Below are positions 1-8,102 of a DNA stretch of 64,000 nucleotides, piece after piece. The position numbers and the translations under genes were made by a program. The DNA lies in NCBI RefSeq assembly GCF_902859945.1, contig NZ_CADIKL010000010.1:1-64000 (forward strand), given 5' to 3'. Below the pieces are notes generated by a model. It worked only from the letters and a program-made list of their open reading frames with translations. It was not told where the DNA came from and made no database searches. Origin of the DNA: Paraburkholderia caffeinitolerans. GTDB taxonomy: Bacteria; Pseudomonadota; Gammaproteobacteria; Burkholderiales; Burkholderiaceae. Position 1 is the first letter of the stretch, and each line of letters starts with the position of its first letter.

Positions 1-168
1 GCGATATTCGAAAAGCTGGCCGATGCCCTCATGGCCCGAGACGCGACGCGGAACCAGCACGTCCTGGTGGGCTTTGTATGTCCGTTTCCGGAACTCCCAT
101 TCGAGGACATATTCGGGCAGTGCGTCGCCCCGCATGCGAACCGGGCTGACGTAAAGCCTGTGGGGCAT
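1..168 (-). CDS. VgrG-type T6SS spike protein, 5' part only
   Basis: The minus strand opens with ATG at 168 and stays open to the window edge, giving 56 residues that begin MPHRLYVSPVRMRGDALPEY. The segment GHEGIGQLFEYR near residues 45-56 is the usual early VgrG motif, where the gp27-like domain begins. The gene starts 2 bases after the stop of the upstream PAAR gene, so the two are surely co-transcribed. It is separate from the full-length vgrG at 23350-25596 and probably heads an orphan spike/effector locus that continues left of the window. The gene is cut by the window edge, so nothing can be said about its C-terminus or cargo. The VgrG call rests on a short stretch and could shift to a VgrG-like phage protein. 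Confidence 0.75.
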   Translation of the reverse strand, partial: MPHRLYVSPVRMRGDALPEYVLEWEFRKRTYKAHQDVLVPRRVSGHEGIGQLFEYR

Positions 169-170
169 GA

Positions 171-428
171 TTACGCCGCCTGTTGCAGCGTCGCGCCGCA
201 CGCGGTCTGGTCGCCGATGAACGCAACACGCACACCGCCATGCGTGCGCCTGCCTGTTGCAATGACGGGAAAATCGCCGCCACACTTCGGACATCTGACC
301 ATATGCCCGTCGAGCGCGACCGGAATACGCCGATGCGTGAGATTCGGCGCGGCCTCAATGACCTCGCCGCCGTGATCGGTGGTGTCGCCAAGACAGGCGA
401 CTTCGCGCCCGGTTACTGCGTCTTTCAT
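171..428 (-). CDS. PAAR-domain T6SS spike-tip protein
   Basis: An 85-residue protein with the features of a stand-alone PAAR protein: an N-terminal GREVACLGDTTDHGG, then VRCPKCGGDFPV with a CxxC pair, and a C-terminal VAFIGDQTACGA. PAAR proteins fold into a cone that caps the VgrG trimer and sharpens the spike. The invariant Pro-Ala-Ala-Arg letters themselves are not kept, which is common. The start ATG at 428 is preceded by a strong ribosome binding site, GGGAGGT, at 443-437. The gene ends 2 bases before the VgrG start, matching the common pattern in which a PAAR gene is paired with its VgrG. No toxin extension is present. Confidence 0.85.
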   Translation of the reverse strand: MKDAVTGREVACLGDTTDHGGEVIEAAPNLTHRRIPVALDGHMVRCPKCGGDFPVIATGRRTHGGVRVAFIGDQTACGATLQQAA

Positions 429-577
429 TTAATAGCACCTCCCTCGATGGCAAGGCGTTGCGATGAGAACTACAACTCGCGCCGCCGTGTCTTTTTATCT
501 TGGATGGGCTACTTTTAGCTCGATACACGAAAATTCTTAAAATCGGCTTACCGGGAATTCAGAGCGCATAAAATCCC

Positions 578-597
578 GGGGGATATTCCCCCTTTTT
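578..597. repeat. GC-rich palindrome followed by a T run
   Basis: GGGGGA and TCCCCC (578-583 and 587-592) flank a 3-base loop, and TTTTT follows at 593-597 on the plus strand. It has the form of an intrinsic terminator for plus-strand transcription, yet no plus-strand gene lies upstream. Read on the minus strand it sits between the PBP gene and the PAAR gene, where it could be a weak terminator or an operator. The rest of 429-698 holds no gene that I can support. Confidence 0.45.
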
Positions 598-662
598 GAC
601 ATTCGACAAAACAGACGCCACCACACAGCAACGGTTCGCGCAGTGGCTACTGGAATTGACGA

Positions 663-683
663 CAACGCGCTAATCGCGCGTTG
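663..683 (-). terminator. Possible hairpin downstream of the PBP gene
   Basis: CAACGCGC (663-670) pairs with GCGCGTTG (676-683) around a 5-base loop, 16 bases past the PBP stop codon. There is no T tract on either side, so termination strength is doubtful. Confidence 0.35.
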
Positions 684-698
684 ATCGTGCCAAAAACT

Positions 699-2924
699 TC
701 AGAAACTCCAGAACAAGAAATGATGGCGCGGCCGTGGCCGGCTCGGGCGGACCACCTTGCGCGGCGGCGCAAGCTGCGCGCGCGAATCGACCACCTGCGC
801 GCGCAGCGCCATGTCGTAGAACGCGCCCACCATCGGCAACGCGCTATGCGCGCCTTCGCCCCAATAGTCGTTGCGCAGCGTCACGCGCGCATCATCGAAT
901 CCCACCCATGCACCCGCCACCAGTTCGGGGTGAATCAGGATGAACCAGCTATCCGTATTGCCCTGGGTGGTGCCGGTCTTGCCGGCCACGTCCGCGTGAA
1001 TCCCGAAGCGGCTCCGGATATCGGCGCCCGTGCCACGGTCCACGACATCGCGCATCACATCCACGAGCTTCAGCGCCGCGCTGGCCGGCAACGCCTGCTC
1101 CGGGTGCGCCGCCGGAAAATCGGCGAGCACGTTGCCCTCGCGATCCTCGATACGCGTCACCATGCGCGGCTCGACATACGCGCCACGGTTCTCGATCGTG
1201 CAATACGCCGACACCATTTCCTTGAGCGTGACCGGGCTCGTGCCTAGCGCGAGCGACGGCACCGCATCGAGCGGGCTTTCGCGCACGCCCATCGCGCGCG
1301 CCAGCGCCACGACCTTCGCGGGGCCTTCGCGCTGCATGAGCTGCGCCGTCACGCGGTTGCGCGAGAGCGCCAGCGCATCGCGCAGCGACATCGGCCGACC
1401 CGTCGGCGGCTCGGCGTCGGTCGGCCTCCACACAGCATTACCCGTCAACGCAATGGTCACGTTGCGGTCGACGATCGTATCGCCAGGTTGCGCGCCATCC
1501 GCAAACGCCGCGCCGTAGACAAACGGCTTGAACGTCGAGCCCGGCTGACGCCGCGCCTGCTGCACGTGATCGAACGGCTCGTCGCGGAAGTCGCGGCTCC
1601 CGACCCACGCCTTGATGTCGCCGTTGCGCGGATCGATCGCGAGAAAGCCGGCCTGAATCTGTGTCTTGCTGTGGCAGAGCGCATCGACGAACTGGCCGTC
1701 CATCGCGAGCTTTCTGATCGCCGCCGGATCGGACAGCCCCGCGTCGCGCGCGTTGCGATACTCTGGGGTCTGCCTGATGAACGCCTGGAACAGGCTGTTG
1801 CCGGGCCAGCATCCCGTGCGCGTGTTCCAGGCCGCGTCGGCGATCGATTGCAACTGCCCGGTCTGCCAGGCGAGCGCCTGGTTCGCCATATCCTGAAGCC
1901 GTGAATCGATAGTTGTCCGCACAACTAGTCCATCGGAGTAAATATCGTAGCCGTTGCGGTCGGCCCACCCGATCAGCCAGCGGCGCAATTGCGCCGCGAA
2001 ATGCGGCGCGGTGCCCGTGGGTTCTGACTGGATTTCGAAATTCACACCCAGCGGCTGACGCTTGAGCCATGTGCAATCGGCCGGTTTGAGCTTGCCGAAC
2101 TTCACCATCTGCTCCAGCACCGTATTGCGCCGCTCCAGCGCGCGGTCGGGATTGAGCACGGGGTTATAGGCGCTATTGGCCTTCAGCATGCCAACCAGCG
2201 TGGCGCTTTCCAGAATGTTGAGTTGCGCGGCGGGCTTGCCGAAATAGGTTCGAGCAGCCATCTCCACGCCATAGGCGTTGTAGAGAAAGGGCACCGTGTT
2301 CAGGTAGGTCTCGAGAATCTGGTCCTTGCTGTAAACAGATTCGATCTTGAGCGCGGTAATGGCTTCCTTGAGCTTGCGCGTCAGGGTAGGTGCACGGCCC
2401 ACTTCATCGGGGTACAGATTGCGCGCGAGCTGCTGCGTGATGGTCGAGCCGCCCTGCCGCGTGCCGGAAAACGTGTGCAGCGCCGCCGGCACCACGCGCA
2501 GGATGTCGATACCGTGATGCTGATAAAACCGGCGGTCCTCGGTCGCGACCAGCGCCTGCACCACGTATGGCGAAATTTGCGCGAGCGTCACCCATTCGCG
2601 ATTGACCGGCTTGAATTCCGCGAGGCGATTGCCATCGGCGGAAACAATCAGCGCGGGACGATCGATGCGGGCCTTGCGAATATCGCCGATGCGCGGCGTG
2701 AACGGAATCAGCGCGAGCACATACGCCAGCAGCAGCAACGGCACGGCGGCAAGCAATAGCGCAACGCCACGGCGCGTAGGGTGGCGAAGGCCGTGCAACA
2801 CAGCAGCAAACATGCATCGGACTTTTGCGCCGGCCAGGGCAGCGAGCGACTGTCCACGCTTGAGCCACCGCGCGCAAAGGTCACGAAATAACGATCCAGG
2901 CGGGGGATTCACTGTGACGTGCAA
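699..2924 (-). CDS. Class A penicillin-binding protein (bifunctional glycosyltransferase/transpeptidase)
   Basis: Polymerises and cross-links peptidoglycan in the periplasm. In order: a short cytoplasmic N-terminus; one membrane anchor at about residues 53-73; a GT51 glycosyltransferase domain with catalytic Glu129 in ATEDRRFY and GGSTITQQLARN at 158-169; then a transpeptidase domain with all three signatures: Ser463-xx-Lys466 (PGSTFKPF), SRN at 521-523 and KTGT at 649-652. At 741 residues it is shorter than typical PBP1a, which suggests a second, accessory class A enzyme. The longest frame starts with TTG at 2924. An in-frame ATG at 2813 (residue 38) is the alternative; neither has a clear ribosome binding site. 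No partner gene is adjacent. Confidence 0.93.
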   Translation of the reverse strand: MHVTVNPPPGSLFRDLCARWLKRGQSLAALAGAKVRCMFAAVLHGLRHPTRRGVALLLAAVPLLLLAYVLALIPFTPRIGDIRKARIDRPALIVSADGNRLAEFKPVNREWVTLAQISPYVVQALVATEDRRFYQHHGIDILRVVPAALHTFSGTRQGGSTITQQLARNLYPDEVGRAPTLTRKLKEAITALKIESVYSKDQILETYLNTVPFLYNAYGVEMAARTYFGKPAAQLNILESATLVGMLKANSAYNPVLNPDRALERRNTVLEQMVKFGKLKPADCTWLKRQPLGVNFEIQSEPTGTAPHFAAQLRRWLIGWADRNGYDIYSDGLVVRTTIDSRLQDMANQALAWQTGQLQSIADAAWNTRTGCWPGNSLFQAFIRQTPEYRNARDAGLSDPAAIRKLAMDGQFVDALCHSKTQIQAGFLAIDPRNGDIKAWVGSRDFRDEPFDHVQQARRQPGSTFKPFVYGAAFADGAQPGDTIVDRNVTIALTGNAVWRPTDAEPPTGRPMSLRDALALSRNRVTAQLMQREGPAKVVALARAMGVRESPLDAVPSLALGTSPVTLKEMVSAYCTIENRGAYVEPRMVTRIEDREGNVLADFPAAHPEQALPASAALKLVDVMRDVVDRGTGADIRSRFGIHADVAGKTGTTQGNTDSWFILIHPELVAGAWVGFDDARVTLRNDYWGEGAHSALPMVGAFYDMALRAQVVDSRAQLAPPRKVVRPSRPRPRHHFLFWSF

Positions 2925-3193
2925 TAAACGAAAGGCCGGATCGTACCAAAGCGAAAACGGGGCACTGACGCGAAAACGACACTTTGCGTTTGCCGCTAAC
3001 AGATGATTACATTTGTTTCCACTCCGGTTTCAATGCCGCAACGCCGGTTGCGCGCGGAATATTCGAAGCTCGATTTCGTTTACGCAGAACGCGAGTCGCG
3101 CGACGCAATGCAGGCTCGACGGCGGCGCGATTCGCTCCGGCGGCTCAGGTAACTCTGGCGGTCCAGACCATGCGTGCAAGAAGGAGGTGTCAA
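2925..3193. other. Divergent intergenic region
   Basis: Holds the promoters of the PBP gene (leftward) and the beta-propeller gene (rightward). I see no gene and no clear -35/-10 pair. The open frame runs upstream of 3194 on the plus strand but lacks a start supported by a ribosome binding site. Confidence 0.5.
3181..3188 (+). promoter_or_regulatory. Ribosome binding site fixing the start at 3194
   Basis: AAGGAGGT lies 5 bases ahead of ATG 3194. This near-perfect Shine-Dalgarno decides for this ATG over upstream in-frame codons back to 2984. Confidence 0.8.
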
Positions 3194-4378
3194 ATGAAAG
3201 CCTCGCGTTCGTTGTCTGCATTCGATTCATACATGGGGTTCGGCGGGCGGGTGAAAGGAGCGCGCGCATCGCGCTTCGTGCGGCGCGCGGCGTGTGGTGT
3301 GTGCGCGGCCGGACTGCTGGCTTTATCGCTGAGACCAGTCCAGGTCGGTGCGCAGGAGACGATTCTGCCGCCACAATCCGCAACCTCGTCGACCGTGCCG
3401 GCCAACGGCGATCTCAATCCGTACGGGATTGCATTCGTGCCGGCAGGCGTGCCCGCCTGGAGCACGCTCAAGCCCGGCGATGTGGTGGTGTCGAATTTCA
3501 ATGCGCAGTCGAATTTGCAAGGCACCGGCACAACGATCGTGAAGCTCGTGCCGAATAGCACCAGCGGTAATGCCGTAACGTTCTTCCAAGGCAGCCATCT
3601 CGGCCTCACGACCGCGCTTGCGGTGCTAAGAAGCGGCTTCGTGCTGGTGGGCAACGTGCCGACCACCGATGGCAAGAACGTGAATGGGCCAGGCTCGCTG
3701 CTCGTCATCAATCCGCAGGGACGGCTGGTCATGGAACTCAAGGATCAGCGGCTGCTCGACGGTCCGTGGGATCTCACCGTGCTAGACGCGGGACCATTGG
3801 CCAGGGTCTTCGTTTCGGATGTGCTCAACGGTAAAGTCGCGCGGATCGATCTCGCGATTGGCCCGAATGGCGTGAAAGTGCTGCCGACTTCGACCATCAT
3901 CGCATCGGGCTACGTGCATCGCACCGATCCGGCCGCGCTGGTGGTCGGTCCAACCGGGCTGGCCTACGATGCGCTGCACGACGTGCTTTATGTTGCCTCC
4001 ACGGGCGACAACGCCGTGTTCGCCATCTACGGCGCAGGCACGGCGAATCACGACAGCGGCGTGGGCAGGATGATCTATCAGGACAACATGCACCTTCACG
4101 GTCCGTTAGCGCTTGCGCTCGCGCCCAATGGGCATCTGGTCACCGCCAACGGCGACGCGGTGAACCCCGATCCGAACCAGCCTAGCGAAATTGTCGAGTT
4201 CACTGTGTATGGGCAATTCATTGCGCAGCTATCGGTAGACTCGGCGCCGGGCTCCGCGTTCGGTCTTGCCTTCGGCTTCGCTCCGGGCGCGGATGGCAAG
4301 CAGCATCTGCAGTTCGCAGCCGTGGACGACAACACGAATAGCGCCACGGTCTGGACCTTGCGCACAGACGGTCCATGA
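3194..4378 (+). CDS. Exported beta-propeller (NHL-like) protein of unknown function
   Basis: A protein of 394 residues. The N-terminus is long and basic (RFVRRAACGV), followed by a hydrophobic stretch and a probable cleavage near VGAQ/ETIL at about residue 53, so it is likely secreted to the periplasm. The rest has repeated blade-like segments (DLNPYGIAF, GPTGLAYDALHDVLYVAS, GPLALALAPNGHLVTANGD), the pattern of NHL or YncE-type propellers that bind ligands or act in surface biology. No catalytic motif is recognisable. A strong hairpin follows the stop codon. A decayed gene on the other strand just downstream encodes another extracellular family with similar repeats (TIGR03118). Function is not assignable from sequence. 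Confidence 0.8.
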   Translation: MKASRSLSAFDSYMGFGGRVKGARASRFVRRAACGVCAAGLLALSLRPVQVGAQETILPPQSATSSTVPANGDLNPYGIAFVPAGVPAWSTLKPGDVVVSNFNAQSNLQGTGTTIVKLVPNSTSGNAVTFFQGSHLGLTTALAVLRSGFVLVGNVPTTDGKNVNGPGSLLVINPQGRLVMELKDQRLLDGPWDLTVLDAGPLARVFVSDVLNGKVARIDLAIGPNGVKVLPTSTIIASGYVHRTDPAALVVGPTGLAYDALHDVLYVASTGDNAVFAIYGAGTANHDSGVGRMIYQDNMHLHGPLALALAPNGHLVTANGDAVNPDPNQPSEIVEFTVYGQFIAQLSVDSAPGSAFGLAFGFAPGADGKQHLQFAAVDDNTNSATVWTLRTDGP

Positions 4379-4397
4379 GCGAACGCGCAGCAAAGTA

Positions 4398-4428
4398 GCC
4401 TGCTCCAGCGTCCTTTGCTGGAGCAGGC
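4398..4428. terminator. 12-bp stem hairpin between convergent genes
   Basis: GCCTGCTCCAGC (4398-4409) pairs perfectly with GCTGGAGCAGGC (4417-4428) around a 7-base loop, 20 bases past the propeller gene stop. No U tract follows on the plus strand. It probably acts for both the propeller gene and the opposite-strand relic. Confidence 0.65.
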
Positions 4429-4460
4429 CCGATTACCCGGTGAGTATCCGGCGACGGCGA

Positions 4461-4888
4461 TCACTTGCCGACTCCCGCCGGTAATGTGGGGTCCTGAAAT
4501 GTGCCGGCCAGCGTGACCTTCGTGAAGGTCCGGTCGAACACGTCAATCCTGTTGTTGTGAAAGTCGGTTGCGTAGAGGAAACTCGCGCCGTTATTGCTGG
4601 CCATGGCGAGCCTCTTGTAGACGGCGCTGCCACCGCTATCGAACACCGTGACGGCCGATGTCGGGTTCACGGTGGGCGACCACGCCGTCATGGTCCCGCC
4701 CTCGCCCACGAATTCAGATTGGCGTCGACGTGAGCCGCCGCGACGGCGCCATCGGAAATCAGTGCGCTCACCTGATACTGCACGGACAGCATGGACTGCA
4801 TGGTGTGGGATGAACCTCCGCACGCTGCGACGCTCGCCAGCACCACAGCCCCCAACAGCGCGCCGAGGGGCGCATGAACCTGTTTCAT
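4461..4888 (-). pseudogene. Decayed TIGR03118-type lipoprotein gene
   Basis: The 5' part (ATG 4888, after GGAG) encodes a lipoprotein signal with lipobox SVAACGG and then VQYQVSALISDGAVAAAHVD, which looks like the start of mature TIGR03118 proteins. After NLNSW the frame breaks and ends at 4688. A second frame carries the family's later portion, GTMTAWSPTVNPTSAVTVFD, then FLYATDFHNNRIDVFDRTF and LAGTFQDPTLPAG, and stops at 4461. Intact members are normally above 300 residues, so this copy appears to have an internal deletion of several tens of codons with a frameshift, and has also lost its 3' half. It is very probably non-functional. A sequencing error could explain the frameshift but not the missing segments. 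Confidence 0.72.
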
Positions 4889-4943
4889 GATCGCACTCCA
4901 GGCACGAAATCATTGGGGCCCGCCGGCCGGGAGATTCACCTCG

Positions 4944-5360
4944 TCACGGCGTCACTACAAGCGCCGTATGCATCCCCATTGCATAGTGTCCCGGCTTGTT
5001 GCAAATCAGTGCGTAATGGCCGGGGGCAAGCGTGAACGACGCGCGTTTGCTCTTGCCTGGCGCGATATCCTCGACTTCCCCGATCTTTTTCAGCTTGTGC
5101 TCCAGCACCTGGCCCTTGCCGACGGGCAGCGCATTGTCCGCGAGATCCGTCTTGAGTACAACGAGTTCGTGCGTCATGGTGTTGCTTGCGTCATTCCTGA
5201 TATCGAGCGTGACGCGCCCCGCCTTCACGTTGTGCGTTTCGAGTTGGATCGAATCCGATAACAAGGTCGCGTTGACGGTTTGCTGCGCCCAACTCGCGTG
5301 CGGCGTCATGCCGGACGCGACCACGATGGCGACGATGGCAATTCTGTGAGCGGTATGCAC
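4944..5360 (-). CDS. Exported blue-copper (cupredoxin) protein
   Basis: A small electron-transfer or copper-binding protein of 138 residues. A hydrophobic signal (IAIVAIVVASG) ends near ASWAQQ. The C-terminal half has the type 1 copper ligands: His in TMTHELVV, then Cys-x4-His-x4-Met in CNKPGHYAMGM, as in azurin, plastocyanin and sulfocyanin folds. The start is a GTG at 5360, chosen because AAGGGAGG sits just upstream; a longer frame to 5432 has no such signal. The protein is periplasmic. It stands alone between the TIGR03118 relic and a divergent glycine-zipper gene. Its redox partner is not evident, and it could instead be a copper-storage or stress protein. Confidence 0.88.
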   Translation of the reverse strand: MHTAHRIAIVAIVVASGMTPHASWAQQTVNATLLSDSIQLETHNVKAGRVTLDIRNDASNTMTHELVVLKTDLADNALPVGKGQVLEHKLKKIGEVEDIAPGKSKRASFTLAPGHYALICNKPGHYAMGMHTALVVTP

Positions 5361-5709
5361 GGCTGCCTCCCTTGCGTCGAGACCTCGCGCTTGCCGGGCA
5401 TCGAGCCATGGCGATGCACCATTCGCAGGCACGCGAATACCCCTGCCTGTGCGATGGCATGACTACTTTGAGCGGCACGCGATACGTGATGTAAACGTGC
5501 ACCGTTGGCGGCATATTCCGGAGCCGTTCACCGTGTATCTGGGCGTGGAGGATCATCGCCCCATCGCGTTTGAAACTCGCGTTTGCAACATTTGCTTGCA
5601 GAACTCACAGGTGTTGCGTAATCCGCGCCGATCATTGCGCCGTTGAGGATGCAGGCGGCACACGAGCGTGCCGCCACCACTCGCACTCAATGCTCAACGG
5701 AGCTTGCAC
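5361..5709. other. Divergent intergenic region without a gene
   Basis: 349 bases between the cupredoxin (leftward) and the glycine-zipper gene (rightward). It contains the cupredoxin ribosome binding site (complement of CCTCCC at 5366-5371) and GGAG just before 5710. No convincing promoter hexamers or small gene were found. Confidence 0.5.
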
Positions 5710-6426
5710 ATGAACACGATCCCGGGTCCTGATATGTCGCCGCGCGCCCGCATTCATCCTCTCGTCGCGGGGGCGGCCGTCGCGGTGATTCTCGCGAGCG
5801 CCACGGGCATCGCCGCCATGACGGGATGGCTGCCCACCACGCACGCGAGCACGGCACCCGTTGCCGCGCCCACCGTTGCCGCGCAGGCCGAAACCGCGAC
5901 GTCCGGCGGCGTGCAGACGATGGCGCATCAGCCCGTCAGTCAGACCGTTAGTCAGCCCGTCACTCAGCCGTCCATCGCGCAAGCGCCCGTGCGGCGCGAG
6001 CCCGTTCATCACTACCACGCTGCCCCGGCCGCGCCCCACTACGCGAATGCCGGAGCGTATTCAGTGAGGAGCGAACCCAGAAGCGAAGCCATGGATCCGA
6101 ACTCGGGCTCGGTGGTCGCCATCAATGCGATTCAGGCGCCCGAGCCCACCACGGGAATCGGCGCGGTGGGCGGGGCCGTCGCCGGCGGGCTGATCGGCAA
6201 CCAGATTGGCGGAGGGCGCGGCCGCACGATTGCCACCATCGCGGGCGCGATTGGCGGCGGGTTCGCGGGCAACGGCATCGAACACGAAGTGCGCAAGGCC
6301 ACCACGTACCAGGTTCAAGTACGCATGGCCGATGGCAGCTACCGGAACTTCACCTACTCGACGCCGCCTCAGTTCGCGATTGGCGAGCGCGTTCATGTCG
6401 ATGGTGGTGGGTTGAATGCGGCGTGA
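5710..6426 (+). CDS. Membrane-anchored glycine-zipper 2TM protein
   Basis: 238 residues from ATG 5710, preceded by CGGAGC. An N-terminal hydrophobic segment (VAGAAVAVILASATGIAAM) acts as signal or anchor. A Thr/Pro/Gln/His-rich linker follows. The C-terminal third carries the glycine-zipper pair GIGAVGGAVAGGLIGNQIGG and IATIAGAIGGGFAGNGIEHE, then a small beta segment VQVRMADGSYRNFTYS. This is the rickettsial 17-kDa antigen-like (glycine zipper 2TM) architecture, an outer-membrane or envelope structural protein often linked to envelope stress. Its 3' end overlaps a hairpin shared with dmeF. The precise role is unknown. Confidence 0.85.
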   Translation: MNTIPGPDMSPRARIHPLVAGAAVAVILASATGIAAMTGWLPTTHASTAPVAAPTVAAQAETATSGGVQTMAHQPVSQTVSQPVTQPSIAQAPVRREPVHHYHAAPAAPHYANAGAYSVRSEPRSEAMDPNSGSVVAINAIQAPEPTTGIGAVGGAVAGGLIGNQIGGGRGRTIATIAGAIGGGFAGNGIEHEVRKATTYQVQVRMADGSYRNFTYSTPPQFAIGERVHVDGGGLNAA

Positions 6427-6466
6427 GCGTTTCTGGCGGTCGAAGGCGCCGACCGCCATCGCTCAC
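6423..6466. terminator. Bidirectional hairpin between convergent genes
   Basis: A two-part stem: GTGAGCG (6423-6429) with CGCTCAC (6460-6466), then TGGCGGTCG (6434-6442) with CGACCGCCA (6450-6458) around a 7-base loop. It overlaps the stop codons of both the glycine-zipper gene and dmeF, a compact bidirectional terminator arrangement. Confidence 0.7.
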
Positions 6467-7758
6467 GACACGGACCGAACCCGATTGATCTCGACCGTAA
6501 CGTGCGAAAGACCTTTGAACCGCTTTAGCGCCGCGCGATAAAAACCCGGACTGCGCTGCGCATCGCCGGTCGCCACCGATATCACCGCGCTCATGTGCCC
6601 CGGACCCACGCGCCAGACGTGAAGATCGAGCACGGCGTCGCCAAGCTTTTCCACGACGCCGCGAACGTTTTCAGCCAGGCGCCGGTCCGCGTTCATGTCG
6701 AGCAGAATAGCGCCGGTATCGCGCATCAAGCCCCACGCCCAGTTCGCAATCACGAGCGCGCCAATTACGCCCGCAAGCGGATCCATCCAGACCCAGCCGA
6801 ATGCGCGCGCCAGCAGCAGGCCGATAATCGCCAGCACCGAAACCGCCGCATCCGCAATGACGTGCACGTAGGCTGAGCGAATGTTGTGATCGCGATTCAC
6901 CGAGGCGTGGGCGTCGTCGTGGCCGTGCTCATGTTCTTCGAACTCGATCCGGTGCTCGCCATCGGGCAGGCGGACAACGGCCGAGAATGCATGCGGCTCG
7001 GGAACGTCGTCCACCGATTCCAGATAAGCGCCACGGTCCGCGAACGCGAAGATCTGGCGCGTGCCGTCGGGGCGAATCGTTGTGACTGAAACTGCATCGG
7101 CAGCCAGGCTCGCGCCCGCCGCTTCCGGCGCAATCCGGAAGACCGGCGGCACGCCATCTTCGAAGATCGACACGGTGAATGCGCCTGCGCCACCGACAAT
7201 GCGATGCACCTCTTCTTCATGATCGTGTTCATCGTCATGGCTGTGTCCGTGACTATGACCATGACCGTGGGAATGACCGTGGCTATGCCCATGATGATCG
7301 CCGCTCAACAGCCAGACGCTCGCAAGATTGACCAGCAGTCCCAGCACCGCAATCGGAATCGCCTGACCGAACTGGATCGGCACCGGCGCGAGAAAACGCG
7401 AAACGGCTTCGTACCCAATCAGCAGCGCGATCATCGCGAGCACAATCGCGCTGGTAAAGCCCGCGAGGTCGCCCAGCTTGCCGGTGCCGAACACGAAACG
7501 ATCGTCGCGCGCATGCTTGCGCGCGTAGGTGTACGCCAAAGCCGCGATCAACATCGCGCCGGCATGCGTCGACATATGCAGGCCATCGGCAACGAGCGCC
7601 AGCGAGCCGAACATGCTGCCGCCAACGATTTCCGCGACCATCATGGCGCTGCACAGCGCGATCACCATCCAGGTCCTGCGCTCGTTGTCCTTGTGCGCCG
7701 CGCCCAGAAAGATATGGTCGTGCCCCGCCCCGAAGGCGGCGTCTTCAAAATTGCTCAT
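6463..7758 (-). CDS. dmeF: CDF-family Ni(II)/Co(II) efflux transporter DmeF
   Basis: A 431-residue inner-membrane cation diffusion facilitator that exports divalent metal in exchange for protons. The opening IFLGAAHKDNERRTW and the TM2 metal-site stretch ALVADGLHMSTHAG are typical of DmeF. Six membrane segments are interrupted by a histidine-rich loop at about 155-183 (repeated HGHSHGHSH) and an unusually long soluble insertion between that loop and TM5. TM5 carries AYVHVIADAA, the second HxxxD half-site. A cytoplasmic C-terminal domain ends the protein. It lies 7 bases after dmeR, its RcnR-like regulator, in one operon. Nickel/cobalt specificity is inferred from this pairing and from similarity to DmeF; zinc is possible. 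Confidence 0.92.
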   Translation of the reverse strand: MSNFEDAAFGAGHDHIFLGAAHKDNERRTWMVIALCSAMMVAEIVGGSMFGSLALVADGLHMSTHAGAMLIAALAYTYARKHARDDRFVFGTGKLGDLAGFTSAIVLAMIALLIGYEAVSRFLAPVPIQFGQAIPIAVLGLLVNLASVWLLSGDHHGHSHGHSHGHGHSHGHSHDDEHDHEEEVHRIVGGAGAFTVSIFEDGVPPVFRIAPEAAGASLAADAVSVTTIRPDGTRQIFAFADRGAYLESVDDVPEPHAFSAVVRLPDGEHRIEFEEHEHGHDDAHASVNRDHNIRSAYVHVIADAAVSVLAIIGLLLARAFGWVWMDPLAGVIGALVIANWAWGLMRDTGAILLDMNADRRLAENVRGVVEKLGDAVLDLHVWRVGPGHMSAVISVATGDAQRSPGFYRAALKRFKGLSHVTVEINRVRSVS

Positions 7759-7765
7759 GGTTATC

Positions 7766-8038
7766 TCACTTGAAGTAGCTGTGCACCACTTCGATTAACT
7801 GCTCCTTACCGCTGCCATGCTCGTCATCGGGTTCCGCGTCGACCAGGTGGGTGCGGATATGGTCCTCCAGCACCACGGCGAGCAGCCCGTTCATCGCGCC
7901 ACGGCTGCTCGTGATCAGTTGCAGCACGTCCATGCACCCGCGCTCTTCCTCCAGCGCGCGCTCGATGGCCTCCATCTGCCCCTTGATGCGGCGCACCCGA
8001 TTAAGGAGTTTCTGCTTGTCGCGGATCGTATGGCTCAT
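7766..8038 (-). CDS. dmeR: RcnR/DmeR-family metal-responsive repressor
   Basis: A 90-residue all-helical CsoR/RcnR-family regulator. It starts MSHTIRDKQKLLNRVRRIKG, as RcnR does, and keeps the Ni/Co ligand set at identical positions: His3, Cys35, His60 and His64. This set separates RcnR/DmeR from copper-sensing CsoR (Cys-His-Cys) and formaldehyde-sensing FrmR. Metal binding should release DNA and derepress dmeRF. The ATG at 8038 is chosen over longer frames because it gives the family N-terminus and follows TGGAGC. The likely operator is 42 bases upstream, at 8080-8099. Confidence 0.93.
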   Translation of the reverse strand: MSHTIRDKQKLLNRVRRIKGQMEAIERALEEERGCMDVLQLITSSRGAMNGLLAVVLEDHIRTHLVDAEPDDEHGSGKEQLIEVVHSYFK

Positions 8039-8079
8039 GCCTTTGCTCCAGTTAGACGGCGGGGTGCATATTAGCAAAA

Positions 8080-8099
8080 TAGTATGGGGGGGTATACTA
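8080..8099 (-). promoter_or_regulatory. RcnR/DmeR-type operator
   Basis: TAGTATGGGGGGGTATACTA: a run of seven G flanked by inverted AT-rich arms (TAGTAT and the TATACTA end). This is the layout of RcnR-class sites, a G tract inside a TACT/AGTA repeat. It lies between dmeR (start 8038) and the cusA stop (8103), so it should control dmeRF. Confidence 0.85.
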
Positions 8100-8102
8100 A
8101 AT

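Noticed and set aside
7250..7310. Repetitive CAT/GTG-rich stretch resembling a repeat array
   Set aside because: It is the coding sequence for the histidine-rich loop of DmeF, not a CRISPR or satellite array.
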